DNA from: Amycolatopsis sacchari
GTDB taxonomy: Bacteria > Actinomycetota > Actinomycetes > Mycobacteriales > Pseudonocardiaceae
Assembly (NCBI RefSeq): GCF_900114035.1
Contig: NZ_FORP01000037.1
Coordinates: 1 to 47,857 of the forward strand
DNA: 47,857 bases
Direction: 5' to 3'
Shown here: positions 16,427 through 25,999 of the stretch, piece by piece
How positions within the stretch are numbered: position 1 is the stretch's first letter
Layout of the letters: each line of letters starts with the position of its first letter
Program-made: the position numbers and the translations under genes
Notes under the pieces: model-generated
Told to the model about the DNA's origin: nothing
Seen by the model: the letters and a program-made list of their open reading frames with translations, nothing else
The model's database searches: none

Positions 16427-17238
16427 TGTCCACTCAGGAACGGCAGGAGTGCCGCGGTCAACTGCGCCGGGGCGTCCTCCTGCACGAGGTGCCCGGCGCC
16501 CGCCACGCGGTGGAGCCTGCTCCCGGGGATCCGCGCCACGAGCCGCTCGCCGTGCTCGATGGGCAGCCACTCGTCCTGCTCGCCCCAGCACACCAGCACG
16601 GGTAGCGCCAGCGAGCCGTAGCGGTCCTCGATCTCACGGGTGTACCGCTCGTCCGCCTGCGCCACCTGGCGGTAGAAAGCGGCCTGCCCCGTCGCGCCGA
16701 GCCACGGTTCGACGAGCCGGTCGCGCACGTCCGGCAGCAGGCCCACGGCACTGGCACTGCTCACGTACTCCCGCACGAGAGCCCCGTGCAGATGCGGCGG
16801 CAACTGGTGGAAGACCGGGGCGTTCTCGCGGACGAGGCGGAAGAACGGGGTGCCCCACGTGCCCTGCGCGACGGCGTCGACGAGCGCGAGCCTGCCGTGG
16901 CGGGCGCCGTGCAGCAGCAGTGCGCGCAGCGCCACGGCGCCGCCGAAGTCGTGTGCGACCACGGCGGGGGAGTCCAGCCGCCAGTGCTCGAGGAGTCCGG
17001 CGAAGATCCGTCCCTGCGCGGCGAGCGACACGTCCTGCCCGTCGCGCTTCTCCGAGGCGCCGTAGCCGAGCAGGTCCCAGACGAACACCTCGTGCGTGCC
17101 GGCGAGCGCCCGCGCCACGTTCCGCCACACGAAGGAGGAGAACGGGGTGCCGTGCAGCAGGACGACGGGCGGGCCCTCCCCGAGCCGGTCCCAGCGCACG
17201 GCGCCGTCAGGGGTGTCGAAGGTTCGCGTCAGCTCCAT
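16423..17238 (-). CDS. Alpha/beta hydrolase with Asp nucleophile (epoxide hydrolase / haloalkane dehalogenase-like)
   Basis: The ATG start ([12 protein letters not shown]) gives 271 residues; a TTG 12 bp upstream would add four. The oxyanion motif is [11 protein letters not shown]. The nucleophile elbow reads VAHDFGG, with Asp97 instead of Ser, as in epoxide hydrolases, haloalkane dehalogenases and fluoroacetate dehalogenases. The remaining triad is Asp222 (WGEQDEWLP) and His250 (GAGHLVQED). It probably hydrolyses an epoxide or C-halogen bond, but the substrate is not readable. It is divergent, by 38 bp, from the CGNR regulator, which may control it. Confidence 0.88.
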   Translation of the reverse strand: MELTRTFDTPDGAVRWDRLGEGPPVVLLHGTPFSSFVWRNVARALAGTHEVFVWDLLGYGASEKRDGQDVSLAAQGRIFAGLLEHWRLDSPAVVAHDFGGAVALRALLLHGARHGRLALVDAVAQGTWGTPFFRLVRENAPVFHQLPPHLHGALVREYVSSASAVGLLPDVRDRLVEPWLGATGQAAFYRQVAQADERYTREIEDRYGSLALPVLVCWGEQDEWLPIEHGERLVARIPGSRLHRVAGAGHLVQEDAPAQLTAALLPFLSGH

Positions 17239-17276
17239 GGTTACCGACAATAGGGTTCAGCTGGTAACTTCGCCGG

Positions 17277-17789
17277 GTGAGCTACTCGCGGCCAGGAGCG
17301 CCGGGCGCACTGGCGCTGCTGGAAACCTTCTGCAACTCCGCGCGCTTCCTCTACGGGGAGGACGCGTTCGCCGACGTGCCGAGCGCGGAGAAGTGGCTGC
17401 GGGAGCACGGGATGCGGGTGCCGGCGCTCACCGAGCGCGAACTCCGGCGCCTCGTCGAGGTCCGCGAAGCCATCAGGGACCACCTCGGCGGCGAGTCCCC
17501 GGCCGTGCTCAACCGCCACGCCCGTGCGGTGTTCACGGCTCCCCAGTGGACTCCGGGAGGAACTCCCGTGCTGGCCGCCAAGGAGCGGGGCGGGCTCGTC
17601 GCGGACCTGCTGTCCGTGTTGTTCCTCGGGGACGTGACGGGGGAGACGGCGCGGCTCAAACCGTGCCGGGCGCCGGAGTGCCGGTGGGTGTTCTACGACC
17701 GCTCACCGGGCCGCAACAGCGTCTGGTGCAGCATGGACATCTGCGGCGCGCGCCACAAGATGCGGGGCTACCGCGCCCGCCGGGGCTGA
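17277..17789 (+). CDS. CGNR zinc-finger protein (ABATE-type putative regulator)
   Basis: A GTG start gives 170 residues. The N-terminal half (about 10-120) resembles the ABATE domain. The C-terminal zinc finger is [20 protein letters not shown] followed by [13 protein letters not shown], with zinc Cys130, Cys135, Cys151 and Cys156. The name-giving CGNR is CGAR here, a conservative variant. Such proteins are treated as stress-linked transcription regulators with an RNA-polymerase-associated role, but evidence is thin. It is divergent from the Asp-nucleophile hydrolase. A short hairpin GGCGC/GCGCC (17791-17807) after the stop could act as terminator. Confidence 0.88.
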   Translation: MSYSRPGAPGALALLETFCNSARFLYGEDAFADVPSAEKWLREHGMRVPALTERELRRLVEVREAIRDHLGGESPAVLNRHARAVFTAPQWTPGGTPVLAAKERGGLVADLLSVLFLGDVTGETARLKPCRAPECRWVFYDRSPGRNSVWCSMDICGARHKMRGYRARRG

Positions 17790-17848
17790 GGGCGCGAAAA
17801 GAGCGCCGGCGCGGCACCGGATGGCGCCACGCCCGCGGACGTTCCTCC

Positions 17849-18568
17849 TCAGAGGCGTTCCTGCAGCCGTTCGGCGGCTTCGAGCAGATCGCTCGCCCAG
17901 CGGGCGCCGGGCTTGCGGCCGATGCGTTCCACCGGACCGGACACCGAGACCGCCGCGATGACCGTGCCCGAGGAATCCCGTACGGGCGCGGAAACACTCG
18001 CTACCCCCGGCTCGCGCTCGGCGACGCTTTGTGCCCAGCCGCGGCGGCGCACCTCCAGCAGCGTCCGTTCGCCGAACACCGCGTCCGCCAGGATCGCGCG
18101 CTGCGTGTGCGGATCCGCCCACGCGGCGAGGACCTTCGCGCCCGAACCGGCCGTCATCGGCAGCCGGGAGCCGACGGGCACGGTGTCCCGCAGCCCGCTG
18201 GACGGTTCCGCCGCCGCGACGCACACGCGCTGCACGCCGTCGCGGCGGTAGAGCTGCACGCTCTCGCCCGTGCTGTCGCGCAGCTTCGGCAGGACGGACC
18301 CGGCGGCGTCGAGCAGCGGATCCGCTGTGCCACCGGCGAGTTCCGCCAGCGCCGTGCCCGGCCGCCACCGGCCGTCGGGGCCGCGCCGCAGCAGCCGGTG
18401 GACCTCGAGGCCGACGGCGAGGCGGTGCGCGGTCGCCCGCGGCAGTCCTGTCCTGGTGCACAGTTCCGCGAGGCCGCACGGATCCTCGGCGACCGCCTGG
18501 AGCACGGCCACTGCCTTATCGAGCACACCGATACCGCTCTGCTGGTTCGAAGGGCTATGCTGTCCCAC
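17849..18568 (-). CDS. IclR family regulator, NdgR/LtbR-like
   Basis: A GTG start gives 239 residues. The winged helix is [18 protein letters not shown]...[23 protein letters not shown] (about 11-60). The IclR effector domain follows (about 80-239), including [15 protein letters not shown] and the terminal [15 protein letters not shown]. It is divergent from leuCD, exactly the placement of NdgR (Streptomyces) and LtbR (Corynebacterium), which control leucine, tryptophan and antibiotic-related amino-acid genes. Control of leuCD and its own promoter through the intervening palindrome is inferred. Confidence 0.93.
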   Translation of the reverse strand: MGQHSPSNQQSGIGVLDKAVAVLQAVAEDPCGLAELCTRTGLPRATAHRLAVGLEVHRLLRRGPDGRWRPGTALAELAGGTADPLLDAAGSVLPKLRDSTGESVQLYRRDGVQRVCVAAAEPSSGLRDTVPVGSRLPMTAGSGAKVLAAWADPHTQRAILADAVFGERTLLEVRRRGWAQSVAEREPGVASVSAPVRDSSGTVIAAVSVSGPVERIGRKPGARWASDLLEAAERLQERL

Positions 18569-18581
18569 GAAGCGATATTAG

Positions 18582-18600
18582 CTTCCCGAATCATGGGAAG
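18582..18600. promoter_or_regulatory. Candidate IclR/NdgR operator in the leuC-ndgR divergent region
   Basis: The region between the divergent starts contains CTTCCC-N7-GGGAAG (18582-18600), a perfect 6-bp inverted repeat with 7-bp spacer. A further GGGAAA lies at 18611-18616. It sits 14 bp upstream of the IclR gene start and about 100 bp upstream of leuC, so it could repress both. Confidence 0.5.
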
Positions 18601-18620
18601 TCCACAATCTGGGAAACAAC

Positions 18621-18692
18621 GAACTCGAGCTGCCCGCGCGCGGCTCGGCGGGCGTGGTCGAGTTCCTTTGCTCCCAACCAACCTCTTGGGAG
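18621..18692 (+). promoter_or_regulatory. Structured leuC leader: stable hairpin then SD-sequestering hairpin
   Basis: Two consecutive inverted repeats lie in the leuC 5' region. The first pairs GAACTCGA (18621-18628) with TCGAGTTC (18658-18665) and inside it GCCCGC (18632-18637) with GCGGGC (18648-18653). The second pairs CTCCCAA (18671-18677) with TTGGGAG (18686-18692); its 3' arm contains most of the Shine-Dalgarno GGGAGGAG that precedes the ATG at 18701. Translation initiation could therefore be gated. No leader peptide with its own stop codon fits between the hairpins and leuC. Confidence 0.55.
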
Positions 18693-18700
18693 GAGCGCAG

Positions 18701-20113
18701 ATGACCGCCACACGGCCCCGCACGCTGGCCGAGAAGGTCTGGGATGCGCACGTCGTGCGCAAGGGCGAGGGCGCGGAGCCCGATCTGCTCTACATCGACC
18801 TGCACCTGGTGCACGAGGTCACCAGCCCGCAGGCGTTCGACGGGCTGCGGCTGGCAGGCCGCCCGGTCCGCCGTCCGGACCTCACGATCGCGACCGAGGA
18901 CCACAACGTCCCCACGGTCGACATCGAGCTGCCCATCGCGGACCCGGTGTCCCGCACGCAGGTCGACACCCTTCGCCGCAACTGCAAGGAGTTCGGCATC
19001 CGGCTGCACCCGATGGGCGACGCGGAGCAGGGCATCGTGCACGTCATCGGCCCGCAGCTCGGCCTGACGCAGCCGGGGATGACCGTGGTGTGCGGCGACA
19101 GCCACACCTCCACGCACGGCGCGTTCGGCGCGATGGCCTTCGGCATCGGCACCTCCGAGGTCGAGCACGTGCTCGCCACGCAGACGCTGCCGTTGCGGCC
19201 CTTCAAGACCATGGCGATCAACGTCGACGGGCAGCTCCGGCCGGGTGTCACGGCGAAGGACATCATCCTCGCCGTCATCGCGAAGATCGGGACCGGCGGC
19301 GGCCAGGGCTACGTGCTGGAGTACCGCGGCAGCGCGATCGAGGCGCTGTCGATGGAAGCCCGCATGACCATCTGCAACATGTCCATCGAGGCGGGCGCCC
19401 GCGCCGGGATGATCGCCCCGGACGAGACCACCTACGCCTACCTCAAGGACCGCCCGCACGCCCCCAAGGGCGCGGACTGGGACGCCGCGGTGGCGGAGTG
19501 GAACGAGCTGCGCACCGACGAGGGCGCGGAGTTCGACGCCGAGGTGCACCTCGACGCCGACAGCCTGACCCCGTACGTGACGTGGGGCACCAACCCGGGG
19601 CAGGGTCTTCCGCTGGGCGAAAGGGTGCCGGACCCGGAGACGATCGCGGACGAGAACGAGCGCTTCGCCGCCGAGAAGGCCCTGTCCTATATGGACCTGA
19701 AGCCGGGCACCCCGCTGCGCGAGATCAAGGTCGACACGGTCTTCCTCGGCTCCTGCACGAACGGCCGGATCGAGGACCTGCGGGCCGCCGCGAGCGTGCT
19801 GCAGGGGCACAAGGTGGCCGACGGGGTGCGGATGCTCGTCGTGCCGGGCTCGATGCGCGTGCGCCAGGCCGCCGAGGCGGAGGGACTGGACAAGGTGTTC
19901 CTCGACGCCGGTGCCGAGTGGCGGCAGGCGGGCTGCTCGATGTGCCTGGGCATGAACCCGGACCAGCTCAAGCCGGGTGAGCGCAGCGCGTCGACCTCCA
20001 ACCGCAACTTCGAGGGCAGGCAGGGCAAGGGGGGCCGCACGCACCTCGTCTCGCCGCTCGTGGCGGCGGCCACGGCCGTCCGCGGCACCCTGTCCAGCCC
20101 CGAGGACCTCTGA
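18701..20113 (+). CDS. leuC: 3-isopropylmalate dehydratase large subunit
   Basis: The ATG is preceded by GGGAGGAG; 470 residues, standard for bacterial LeuC. With LeuD it isomerises 2-isopropylmalate to 3-isopropylmalate in leucine synthesis. The three [4Fe-4S] ligands are Cys352 ([11 protein letters not shown]), Cys412 and Cys415 ([10 protein letters not shown]). Also visible are the [16 protein letters not shown] and [12 protein letters not shown] aconitase-superfamily motifs. leuD follows after 19 bp. The open frame extends upstream of this ATG into the structured leader, but the family start and the Shine-Dalgarno sequence support 18701. Confidence 0.98.
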   Translation: MTATRPRTLAEKVWDAHVVRKGEGAEPDLLYIDLHLVHEVTSPQAFDGLRLAGRPVRRPDLTIATEDHNVPTVDIELPIADPVSRTQVDTLRRNCKEFGIRLHPMGDAEQGIVHVIGPQLGLTQPGMTVVCGDSHTSTHGAFGAMAFGIGTSEVEHVLATQTLPLRPFKTMAINVDGQLRPGVTAKDIILAVIAKIGTGGGQGYVLEYRGSAIEALSMEARMTICNMSIEAGARAGMIAPDETTYAYLKDRPHAPKGADWDAAVAEWNELRTDEGAEFDAEVHLDADSLTPYVTWGTNPGQGLPLGERVPDPETIADENERFAAEKALSYMDLKPGTPLREIKVDTVFLGSCTNGRIEDLRAAASVLQGHKVADGVRMLVVPGSMRVRQAAEAEGLDKVFLDAGAEWRQAGCSMCLGMNPDQLKPGERSASTSNRNFEGRQGKGGRTHLVSPLVAAATAVRGTLSSPEDL

Positions 20114-20132
20114 CCCGAAGGAGTCTCCCACC

Positions 20133-20732
20133 ATGGAACCGTTCAAGACACACACCGGTGTCGGGGTGCCCCTGCGCCGGTCCAACGTGGACACTGACCA
20201 GATCATCCCGGCCGTCTACCTCAAGCGGGTCAGCCGCACCGGCTTCGAGGACGGCCTGTTCGCCGCCTGGCGGGGCGACGAGACCTTCATCCTCAACCAG
20301 GAGCCCTTCAAGGCGGGCAGCGTGCTGGTCGCCGGGCCGGACTTCGGCACCGGCTCCTCGCGCGAACACGCTGTCTGGGCATTGCTGGACTACGGCTTCC
20401 GGGTCGTCATCTCCGCCCGCTTCGCGGACATCTTCCGCGGCAACGCCGGCAAGGGGGGCCTGGTGGCCGCCCAGTGCGAGCAGATGGACGTCGAGCAGCT
20501 GTGGAAGATCCTCGAGAACGACCCCGGCACGGAGGTCACGGTGGACCTCGAGGAGAAGACCGTGCGGGCCAAGGACTTCGTCGCGAGCTTCTCGATCGAC
20601 GACTACACCCGCTGGCGGCTGCTGGAGGGGCTCGATGACATCGCTCTCACCCTCCGCCACGCCGAGGAGATCGACGCGTTCGAGTCCCAGCGTCCCAACT
20701 GGAAGCCGGTGACTCTCCCGCAGGGGGCCTGA
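20133..20732 (+). CDS. leuD: 3-isopropylmalate dehydratase small subunit
   Basis: The ATG with AAGGAG upstream gives 199 residues, the normal LeuD length. Motifs: [18 protein letters not shown] near the N terminus and the substrate-binding [17 protein letters not shown]. LeuD supplies the swivelling domain that closes the LeuC Fe-S active site. It is co-transcribed with leuC, and a hairpin follows 8 bp after the stop. Confidence 0.98.
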   Translation: MEPFKTHTGVGVPLRRSNVDTDQIIPAVYLKRVSRTGFEDGLFAAWRGDETFILNQEPFKAGSVLVAGPDFGTGSSREHAVWALLDYGFRVVISARFADIFRGNAGKGGLVAAQCEQMDVEQLWKILENDPGTEVTVDLEEKTVRAKDFVASFSIDDYTRWRLLEGLDDIALTLRHAEEIDAFESQRPNWKPVTLPQGA

Positions 20733-20740
20733 CCGGCACG

Positions 20741-20764
20741 GATTCCCTGCTCAGCAAGGGAATC
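20741..20764 (+). terminator. Hairpin downstream of leuCD
   Basis: GATTCCCT (20741-20748) pairs perfectly with AGGGAATC (20757-20764) around an 8-base loop. It starts 8 bp after the leuD stop and has no U-tract, as is common for actinobacterial terminators. Confidence 0.55.
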
Positions 20765-20865
20765 GGGAGCCCGAAACACCTCGCCGAACGGCGCGCGGAA
20801 GCCCCCCAGGGGGTCGCTCGGAGGGCGGAAAGCACGCCCCGAGCCGGAAAAAATTCCGCGCGCCG

Positions 20866-20893
20866 TTTGGAATTTCCGGCCGATTGGTAATAC
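20866..20893 (+). promoter_or_regulatory. Candidate hupB promoter
   Basis: TTTGGA (20866-20871) and TAATAC (20888-20893) are spaced by 16 bp, in a locally AT-richer stretch 60-90 bp before the hupB start. An inverted repeat CCGGAAA (20844-20850) / TTTCCGG (20873-20879) brackets the -35, so a regulator site is possible. The Shine-Dalgarno GGAGG lies at 20942-20946. Confidence 0.4.
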
Positions 20894-20952
20894 CGTGTGC
20901 GCAAGTCGGCCGAAGTGGCCGTGTGACAAGTAGTTCTTCATGGAGGACTGGA

Positions 20953-21594
20953 ATGGCCAACAAGGCCCAGCTGATCGAGGCGCTCTCCGAGCGTTTGGGC
21001 GACAAGAAGGTTGCGTCGGAGGCCGTCGACGGTCTCGTCGACATCATCATCCGGACGGTCAACAAGGGCGAGAAGGTCAACATCACCGGCTTCGGGGTGT
21101 TCGAGAAGCGCGCCCGCGCCGCCCGCACCGCGCGCAACCCGCGCACCGGTGAGACCGTGAAGGTGAAGAAGACCAACGTGCCGGCCTTCCGCGCCGGAAC
21201 CACGTTCAAGGATGTCATCAGCGGCGCGAAGAAGCTGCCGAAGGCCACCGCGGTGAAGCGTGCCACCGGCACCACCAGCCGCAGCACCGGCACCACGGCT
21301 TCGCGCGCCACCACCACGACGCGTGCCACCGGCACCCGCGCGACCGGCACCCGTGCCACCACGAGCCGCAGCACCACGGCGACCCGGCCCACCGCCACGC
21401 GCAGCACCACCACGCGCAGCACGCGGACCGCCGCCGCCACGAAGACCGCTGCCGCTCCGAAGACCGCGGCGAAGTCCACCACGGCGAAGAAGGCGTCCAC
21501 CGCCAAGGCGGCGCCGAAGGCCGCGGCCAAGACCACCGCGAGCAAGACCACGGCGGCGAAGAAGACCACCACTTCGCGCGCGAAGAAGAAGTAG
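20953..21594 (+). CDS. hupB: Histone-like nucleoid protein HupB with long Thr/Arg-rich C-terminal tail
   Basis: The product has 213 residues. Residues 1-90 are a canonical HU domain ([58 protein letters not shown]) that bends and compacts DNA. Residues 91-213 form a disordered basic tail as in mycobacterial HupB/Hlp. Here it is split: about 100-165 is dominated by Thr, Arg and Ser ([15 protein letters not shown]), then about 165-213 is the usual Lys/Ala type ending in SRAKKK. The Thr-rich part is unusual and offers many potential Ser/Thr-kinase sites. A very strong terminator follows. Position after leuD matches M. tuberculosis order. Confidence 0.97.
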   Translation: MANKAQLIEALSERLGDKKVASEAVDGLVDIIIRTVNKGEKVNITGFGVFEKRARAARTARNPRTGETVKVKKTNVPAFRAGTTFKDVISGAKKLPKATAVKRATGTTSRSTGTTASRATTTTRATGTRATGTRATTSRSTTATRPTATRSTTTRSTRTAAATKTAAAPKTAAKSTTAKKASTAKAAPKAAAKTTASKTTAAKKTTTSRAKKK

Positions 21595-21623
21595 CAGTAG
21601 CCCGTTCACTCGAACGGCGTCCC

Positions 21624-21661
21624 GGCAGGGCCCCCGCGATCACTTTCGCGGGGGCCCTGCC
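21624..21661. terminator. Perfect 16-bp hairpin terminator of hupB
   Basis: The arms GGCAGGGCCCCCGCGA (21624-21639) and TCGCGGGGGCCCTGCC (21646-21661) are perfectly complementary around a 6-base loop. It begins 30 bp after the hupB stop. No T-run follows on either strand; it is symmetric and could stop transcription from both directions. Confidence 0.85.
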
Positions 21662-22782
21662 GCGTTTCGGGGGCTGGCTTGGGAGTGGGGGCGGCGGCGG
21701 GGGAAGCCGGGCGGGGCGGGGAGGTTCGATGGGGGGGGGCCGCCTGCAGGGCGGGAAGTCCGATGGGGCGGGGGAAGCTCCGCGGGGCGGGGAGACTGGC
21801 GGGGCGGGGCGGCGGAGGCCGACAGGCGGGGGAAGCCCAGTGGGCGGGGGAGCCGGACCGGGCGAGGGAAGCCGGGCGGGGCGGGGGAGCCGGACCGGGC
21901 GAGGGAAGCCCTGGGGAAGGGGAAGCCGGGCAGGGCTGGGAAGCTCGATGGGGTGGGCGCCGCCTGCAGGGCGGGAAGTCCGATGGGGCGGGGAAGCTCC
22001 GCGGGGCGGGAAGACTGGCGGGGCGGGGGAAGCTGGGTATGGCTGGGAAGCCCAATGGGGCGGGCGCCATGTGCAGGCCAGGAACCCCGCTGCGGAGAGG
22101 GAAGCCAGGCAGGGCGGGCGAGCCCGACGGCGGGAAGACCCCAGTAGGGCCGGGGGAAGCCAGGCAGGGCGGGGAAGCCCGATGGGCGGGGGCAAGCCTA
22201 GTGGGCGGGGAAGCCGGACCGGGCGAGGGAAGCCCCTGGGTAAGGGGAAGCCGGCAGGAAGTCAGGCGGGCAGCGCCATAGGGGCGCGAGCCGCCCGCGC
22301 GGCGGGAAGTCCTCCTGCCGGTGGAAAGCCCAAGGCGGGCGGTGACAAGCCCCTACGGCGAGAGGCCCCTGGCGCCGGGTGAAGACTTGGCATGGCGGCA
22401 GAACTCCCGTGGCAGAAGCTCACAAGGCCAGGAGCGGCCCGGTGGCCGAAAGCCCCTACGCCCCCAGAGCAGCCAACACCACCCGCCTCAGAAGCCCCAC
22501 ACCGCCTGAGAAGCCCCGCAGAAGCCCCCCGCGCCGCCGCAGAAGCCCGCCCACACCGCTCCCAAGCCCTCCAGCAGCCGGAACCCCGACCACCGCGCCC
22601 CAAAACCCACCCCCCCGAAAACCCCCCCCCCCAGCCCCGAAAGCGCTCACAGCAACCCCACCCCCCTCGGGAATGGACCCCCGCGAGTACCAAACCCCGG
22701 CCCGCTATATCCCCGCCCCGGACCCCCTTTCCGGACGTTCGAAAGGCCCCCGGAAAAGCCGCCGCGAACAATGCGCCAAACG
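21662..22782. repeat. 1.1-kb gene-free G-rich/C-rich repeat island
   Basis: The tract fills the space between convergent hupB and mutT1. From 21662 to about 22330 the + strand is almost entirely G with A and C, built from degenerate units like GGGGAAGCCGGGCGGGGCGG. A longer block beginning GCCGCCTGCAGGGCGGGAAG occurs at 21739 and again at 21959 (about 70 bp, nearly identical). GGACCGGGCGAGGGAAGCC recurs at three places. From about 22440 to 22780 the + strand switches to C-rich. Runs of GGGG are dense enough for G-quadruplexes. Long open frames in both strands reflect composition; none resembles a protein. Confidence 0.8.
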
Positions 22783-23703
22783 TCAGGACCGGGTGGCGCT
22801 GGGATGGGGAAGTGCGGTCGGGTGGTAGTCCGCCGCCACGAGACGGGGGCCGCCGTTGGAACCGGGCGCGCTGAACGACAGCACCCAGACCGAACCCTTC
22901 TTGCTCGGCACACCGCCGTTCTTGCCCGTCGGCAACGGCAGGCCCGCCGCCAGCCGCGACACGACGTCCGGGATCACGCCACCCTGGCTGCACACGGCAG
23001 GCGTGCCCCCGCCCGCCGCGATCGCCAGCAGCCGCGCCAGTCCGCGGTCCGGCTCCGCCCAGTACGCCTCCTCCGCCAGCAACGGCTCCTGCACGACCTC
23101 CGCCCCGAGGTCCTCCGCGAGCCCCCGCACCGTCTGCACACAACGCAGCCTCGGCGCCGAGAACACGTGGTCTACACCGAACAACGGCAGCAAGCGCCGC
23201 AGCGCCTCCGCCTGCCGCTGCCCCGCCGGCGAAAGCGGGCGCAGGTCGTCGTCGCCGTTCCACTCCTCCCGCTTGCCCGCCTTCGCGTGGCGGACGAGCA
23301 GCAGGGTGCCCAGCGCGGGCGGCAGCGCCCTGAACTCCGCCAGCACCGCCACATCCGTCTCGTACGTCAGCACGTCCGCCGCCTCGCCCACGGGCAGCCA
23401 GCGCAGCTCGTCGACCTCCTCGTTCGGGGAGAACGCCCCGGCACCGGCACGGGCGCTGTAGTACTCGACGACCTTCTCCTCGCCGCGCACCGGATACCGC
23501 ACGACCCGCAGCCGCCGCCCGAGCACGACACCGAACCCCGTCTCCTCGGCCAGCTCCCGCACCGCCGCGGCCGGGAACGTCTCACCGGGGTCGAGTTTCC
23601 CCTTCGGCAACGACCAGTCGTCGTAGCGCGGCCGGTGCACGACCGCGACCTCCGTGCCCCGCCCGCCGTCCCGCCAGAGCACCGCCCCCGCCGCGGAAAT
23701 CAC
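22783..23703 (-). CDS. mutT1: Nudix hydrolase-histidine phosphatase fusion, MutT1-like
   Basis: A GTG overlapping the ppk stop (GTGA) gives 306 residues. Residues about 5-140 are a Nudix domain with full box [20 protein letters not shown] then TGFG. Residues about 148-306 are a SixA-type histidine phosphatase starting [17 protein letters not shown], with phospho-accepting His in RHA. The same two-domain layout occurs in mycobacterial MutT1, which sanitises 8-oxo-(d)GTP and cleaves dinucleoside polyphosphates. Coupling to ppk and position next to hupB match M. tuberculosis gene order. Confidence 0.93.
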   Translation of the reverse strand: MISAAGAVLWRDGGRGTEVAVVHRPRYDDWSLPKGKLDPGETFPAAAVRELAEETGFGVVLGRRLRVVRYPVRGEEKVVEYYSARAGAGAFSPNEEVDELRWLPVGEAADVLTYETDVAVLAEFRALPPALGTLLLVRHAKAGKREEWNGDDDLRPLSPAGQRQAEALRRLLPLFGVDHVFSAPRLRCVQTVRGLAEDLGAEVVQEPLLAEEAYWAEPDRGLARLLAIAAGGGTPAVCSQGGVIPDVVSRLAAGLPLPTGKNGGVPSKKGSVWVLSFSAPGSNGGPRLVAADYHPTALPHPSATRS

Positions 23704-25883
23704 CCCTGTGCCCCGTGGCGGACGAGCAGCTCGACCTGGTGGTCCCGCACGTTCGAACCCTCGGCGGGCGAAGGCGACCACTCGCCGGTGGACGTCAACA
23801 CCCAGCAGCGCGTGGCCGGGTCGAGCGCCGAGTCCAGCACCTGCTCCAGCTGCGCCGTCAGCTTCGGGTCCTTCACGCACACCAGCGCCTCGATCCGGCG
23901 GTCGAGGTTGCGGTGCATCATGTCCGCGCTGCCGATCCAGTGCGTGCCCCCGGCGCGGAAGTGGAAGATCCGCGAGTGCTCCAGGAACCGGCCGAGGATC
24001 GAGCGCACCGTGATGTTGTCGCTCAGCCCCGGCACACCCGGCTTCAGCGCGCAGATCCCGCGCACCACGACCTGCACCGGCACCCCCTGCTGCGACGCGC
24101 GGTACAGCCCGTCGATGACCTGCTCGTCCACCAGCGAGTTGCACTTGATGCGAATGCCCGCCTGCCGGCCGGCGTGCGCGTGCTCGATCTCCTCGCCGAT
24201 GAGCCGCAGGATGCCGCGGCGGATGCCGTTGGGGGAGGTGAGGATGTTGCGGTAGGTCTCCTGCCGCGAGTACCCGGTGAGCACGTTGAACAGGTCCGTC
24301 AGGTCCGCGCCGATCGCCGGGTCGGCGGTCAGCAGCCCGAGGTCCTCGTACAGGCGCGCCGTCTTCGGGTTGTAGTTGCCCGTGCCGATGTGGCAGTAGC
24401 GGCGGATCGTCGAGCCCTCCTGCCGCACCACCATCGCGATCTTGCAGTGCGTCTTGAGCCCGACGAGCCCGTAGACGACGTGCACGCCGGCGCGCTCCAG
24501 CGTGCGGGCCCACGTGATGTTGGCCTCCTCGTCGAAGCGCGCCTTGATCTCCACGAGCGCCACGACCTGCTTGCCCGCCTCGGCCGCGTCGATGAGCGCG
24601 TTCACGATGGGGGAGTCACCCGAGGTGCGGTACAGCGTCTGCTTGATCGCCAGCACCTTGTCGTCGGCCGCGGCCTGCTCGATGAACCGCTGCACGCTCG
24701 TGGAGAACGAGTCGTACGGGTGGTGCACCAGCACGTCACCCTCGCGCAGCGTGGCGAAGACGCTCTTCGGCGTCTCCCGCTCCGCGAACGCCGGGTGCGT
24801 CGCCGGCACGAAAGGGCGGTCCTTGAGCTCCTTGCGGTCCAAACTGGACAACTGGAGCAGGCAGGTCAGGTCGAGCAGGCCCGGCACCTCGACCACGTCG
24901 TGCGGGTCCACCTCCAGCTCCCGCAGCAGCAGGTCGAGCATGTGCTCGCTCATGTCCTGCGCGACCTCCAGCCGCACCGGCGGGCCGAACCGCCGCTGCG
25001 CCAGCTCGCGCTCCAGCGCCTGCAGGAGGTCCTCGTCGCGGTCCTCCTCGACCTCGAAGTCGGCGTTGCGGGTCACGCGGAACACGTGGTGCTCGGTGAC
25101 CTCCATGCCGGTGAACAGCTCACCGAGGTGCGCGGCGATGAGCTCCTCCAGCGGCAGGAACGTCGCCCGCCGGCTCTCCCGTTGCTGCTCCACCCGGATC
25201 AGCCGCGGCACGTTGTTCGGCACCTTCACGCGCGCGAACCGCTCTGTGCCCTCCTCCGGGTCGCGGACCGTGATGGCGAGGTTGAGCGAGAGGCCCGAGA
25301 TGTAGGGGAACGGGTGGGCCGGGTCGACGGCGAGCGGCGTGAGCACGGGGAAGATCTGCTCGCTGAAGTAGTGCGACAGGCGCAGCTGGTCGGCCGCGTC
25401 GAGGTCGGACCAGCCGACGATGTGGATGTCGTGCTCGGCCAGCTCGGGGCGGACGTGCTCCTCGAAGGCCAGCGTGTGCCGCTCCACCAGGTCCTGGTTG
25501 CGCTTGGCGATGTAGGCCAGCTGCTCACGCGGGGTCAGCCCGTCCGCGCTGCGCACGGGCAGCCCGGTCTCGTCGCGGCGCTTGAGCCCGGCGACCCGCA
25601 CCATGTAGAACTCGTCCAAATTGGACGCGAAGATCGCCAGGAACTTGGCCCGCTCCAGCAGCGGCTGGGAGGCGTCCTCGGCGAGCGCGAGCACGCGCGC
25701 GTTGAAGTCCTGCCAGGACAGTTCGCGGTTGAAGTACCGGTCGTCGGGCAGTGACTCGCCGCTCGCGGCCACGGGCGCGGTCACCGCGGGCGGCGCGGAG
25801 GGCACGGCGCGGAACTGTGTGCCCCTGCTGTCGTCGGTAGCGGGTGCGGTCGTGTCCGGGGTGGTGCTCTCTTCGCTGCTCAC
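23700..25883 (-). CDS. ppk: Polyphosphate kinase 1
   Basis: PPK1 reversibly polymerises the gamma-phosphate of ATP into polyphosphate. The GTG at 25883 gives 727 residues and puts [20 protein letters not shown] at about residue 50, as I recall for M. tuberculosis PPK1. A GTG at 26003 overlaps the cofC stop and would add 40 residues ([15 protein letters not shown]...), so a coupled longer form is possible. Landmarks: [37 protein letters not shown], and HIGTGNYNP with the autophosphorylated His. The stop overlaps the mutT1 start by 4 bp. Confidence 0.95.
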   Translation of the reverse strand: MSSEESTTPDTTAPATDDSRGTQFRAVPSAPPAVTAPVAASGESLPDDRYFNRELSWQDFNARVLALAEDASQPLLERAKFLAIFASNLDEFYMVRVAGLKRRDETGLPVRSADGLTPREQLAYIAKRNQDLVERHTLAFEEHVRPELAEHDIHIVGWSDLDAADQLRLSHYFSEQIFPVLTPLAVDPAHPFPYISGLSLNLAITVRDPEEGTERFARVKVPNNVPRLIRVEQQRESRRATFLPLEELIAAHLGELFTGMEVTEHHVFRVTRNADFEVEEDRDEDLLQALERELAQRRFGPPVRLEVAQDMSEHMLDLLLRELEVDPHDVVEVPGLLDLTCLLQLSSLDRKELKDRPFVPATHPAFAERETPKSVFATLREGDVLVHHPYDSFSTSVQRFIEQAAADDKVLAIKQTLYRTSGDSPIVNALIDAAEAGKQVVALVEIKARFDEEANITWARTLERAGVHVVYGLVGLKTHCKIAMVVRQEGSTIRRYCHIGTGNYNPKTARLYEDLGLLTADPAIGADLTDLFNVLTGYSRQETYRNILTSPNGIRRGILRLIGEEIEHAHAGRQAGIRIKCNSLVDEQVIDGLYRASQQGVPVQVVVRGICALKPGVPGLSDNITVRSILGRFLEHSRIFHFRAGGTHWIGSADMMHRNLDRRIEALVCVKDPKLTAQLEQVLDSALDPATRCWVLTSTGEWSPSPAEGSNVRDHQVELLVRHGAQG

Positions 25884-25999
25884 ACCCGCATTGTTCCTCA
25901 CTTCGCCCGTGTTCGCCGCTACGCCGATCGCCGCATTCAGCACAGCGCTGGTGAAACGGACAGTGATCTTCAGAAGTTGCCCCAGTGGTCGCGGGAAGT

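Noticed and set aside
18593..18700. In-frame ATG 36 codons upstream of leuC, encoding PLLPTNLL with four Leu codons
   Set aside because: Tempting as a leucine leader, but it has no stop before leuC and the Leu codons fall within the hairpin arms; the family start and SD support 18701.
21218..22281. Long open frames on both strands through the G-rich island
   Set aside because: Stop codons are absent because of composition; products are Pro/Arg or Gly/Arg low complexity, and the frames cross the perfect hupB terminator.
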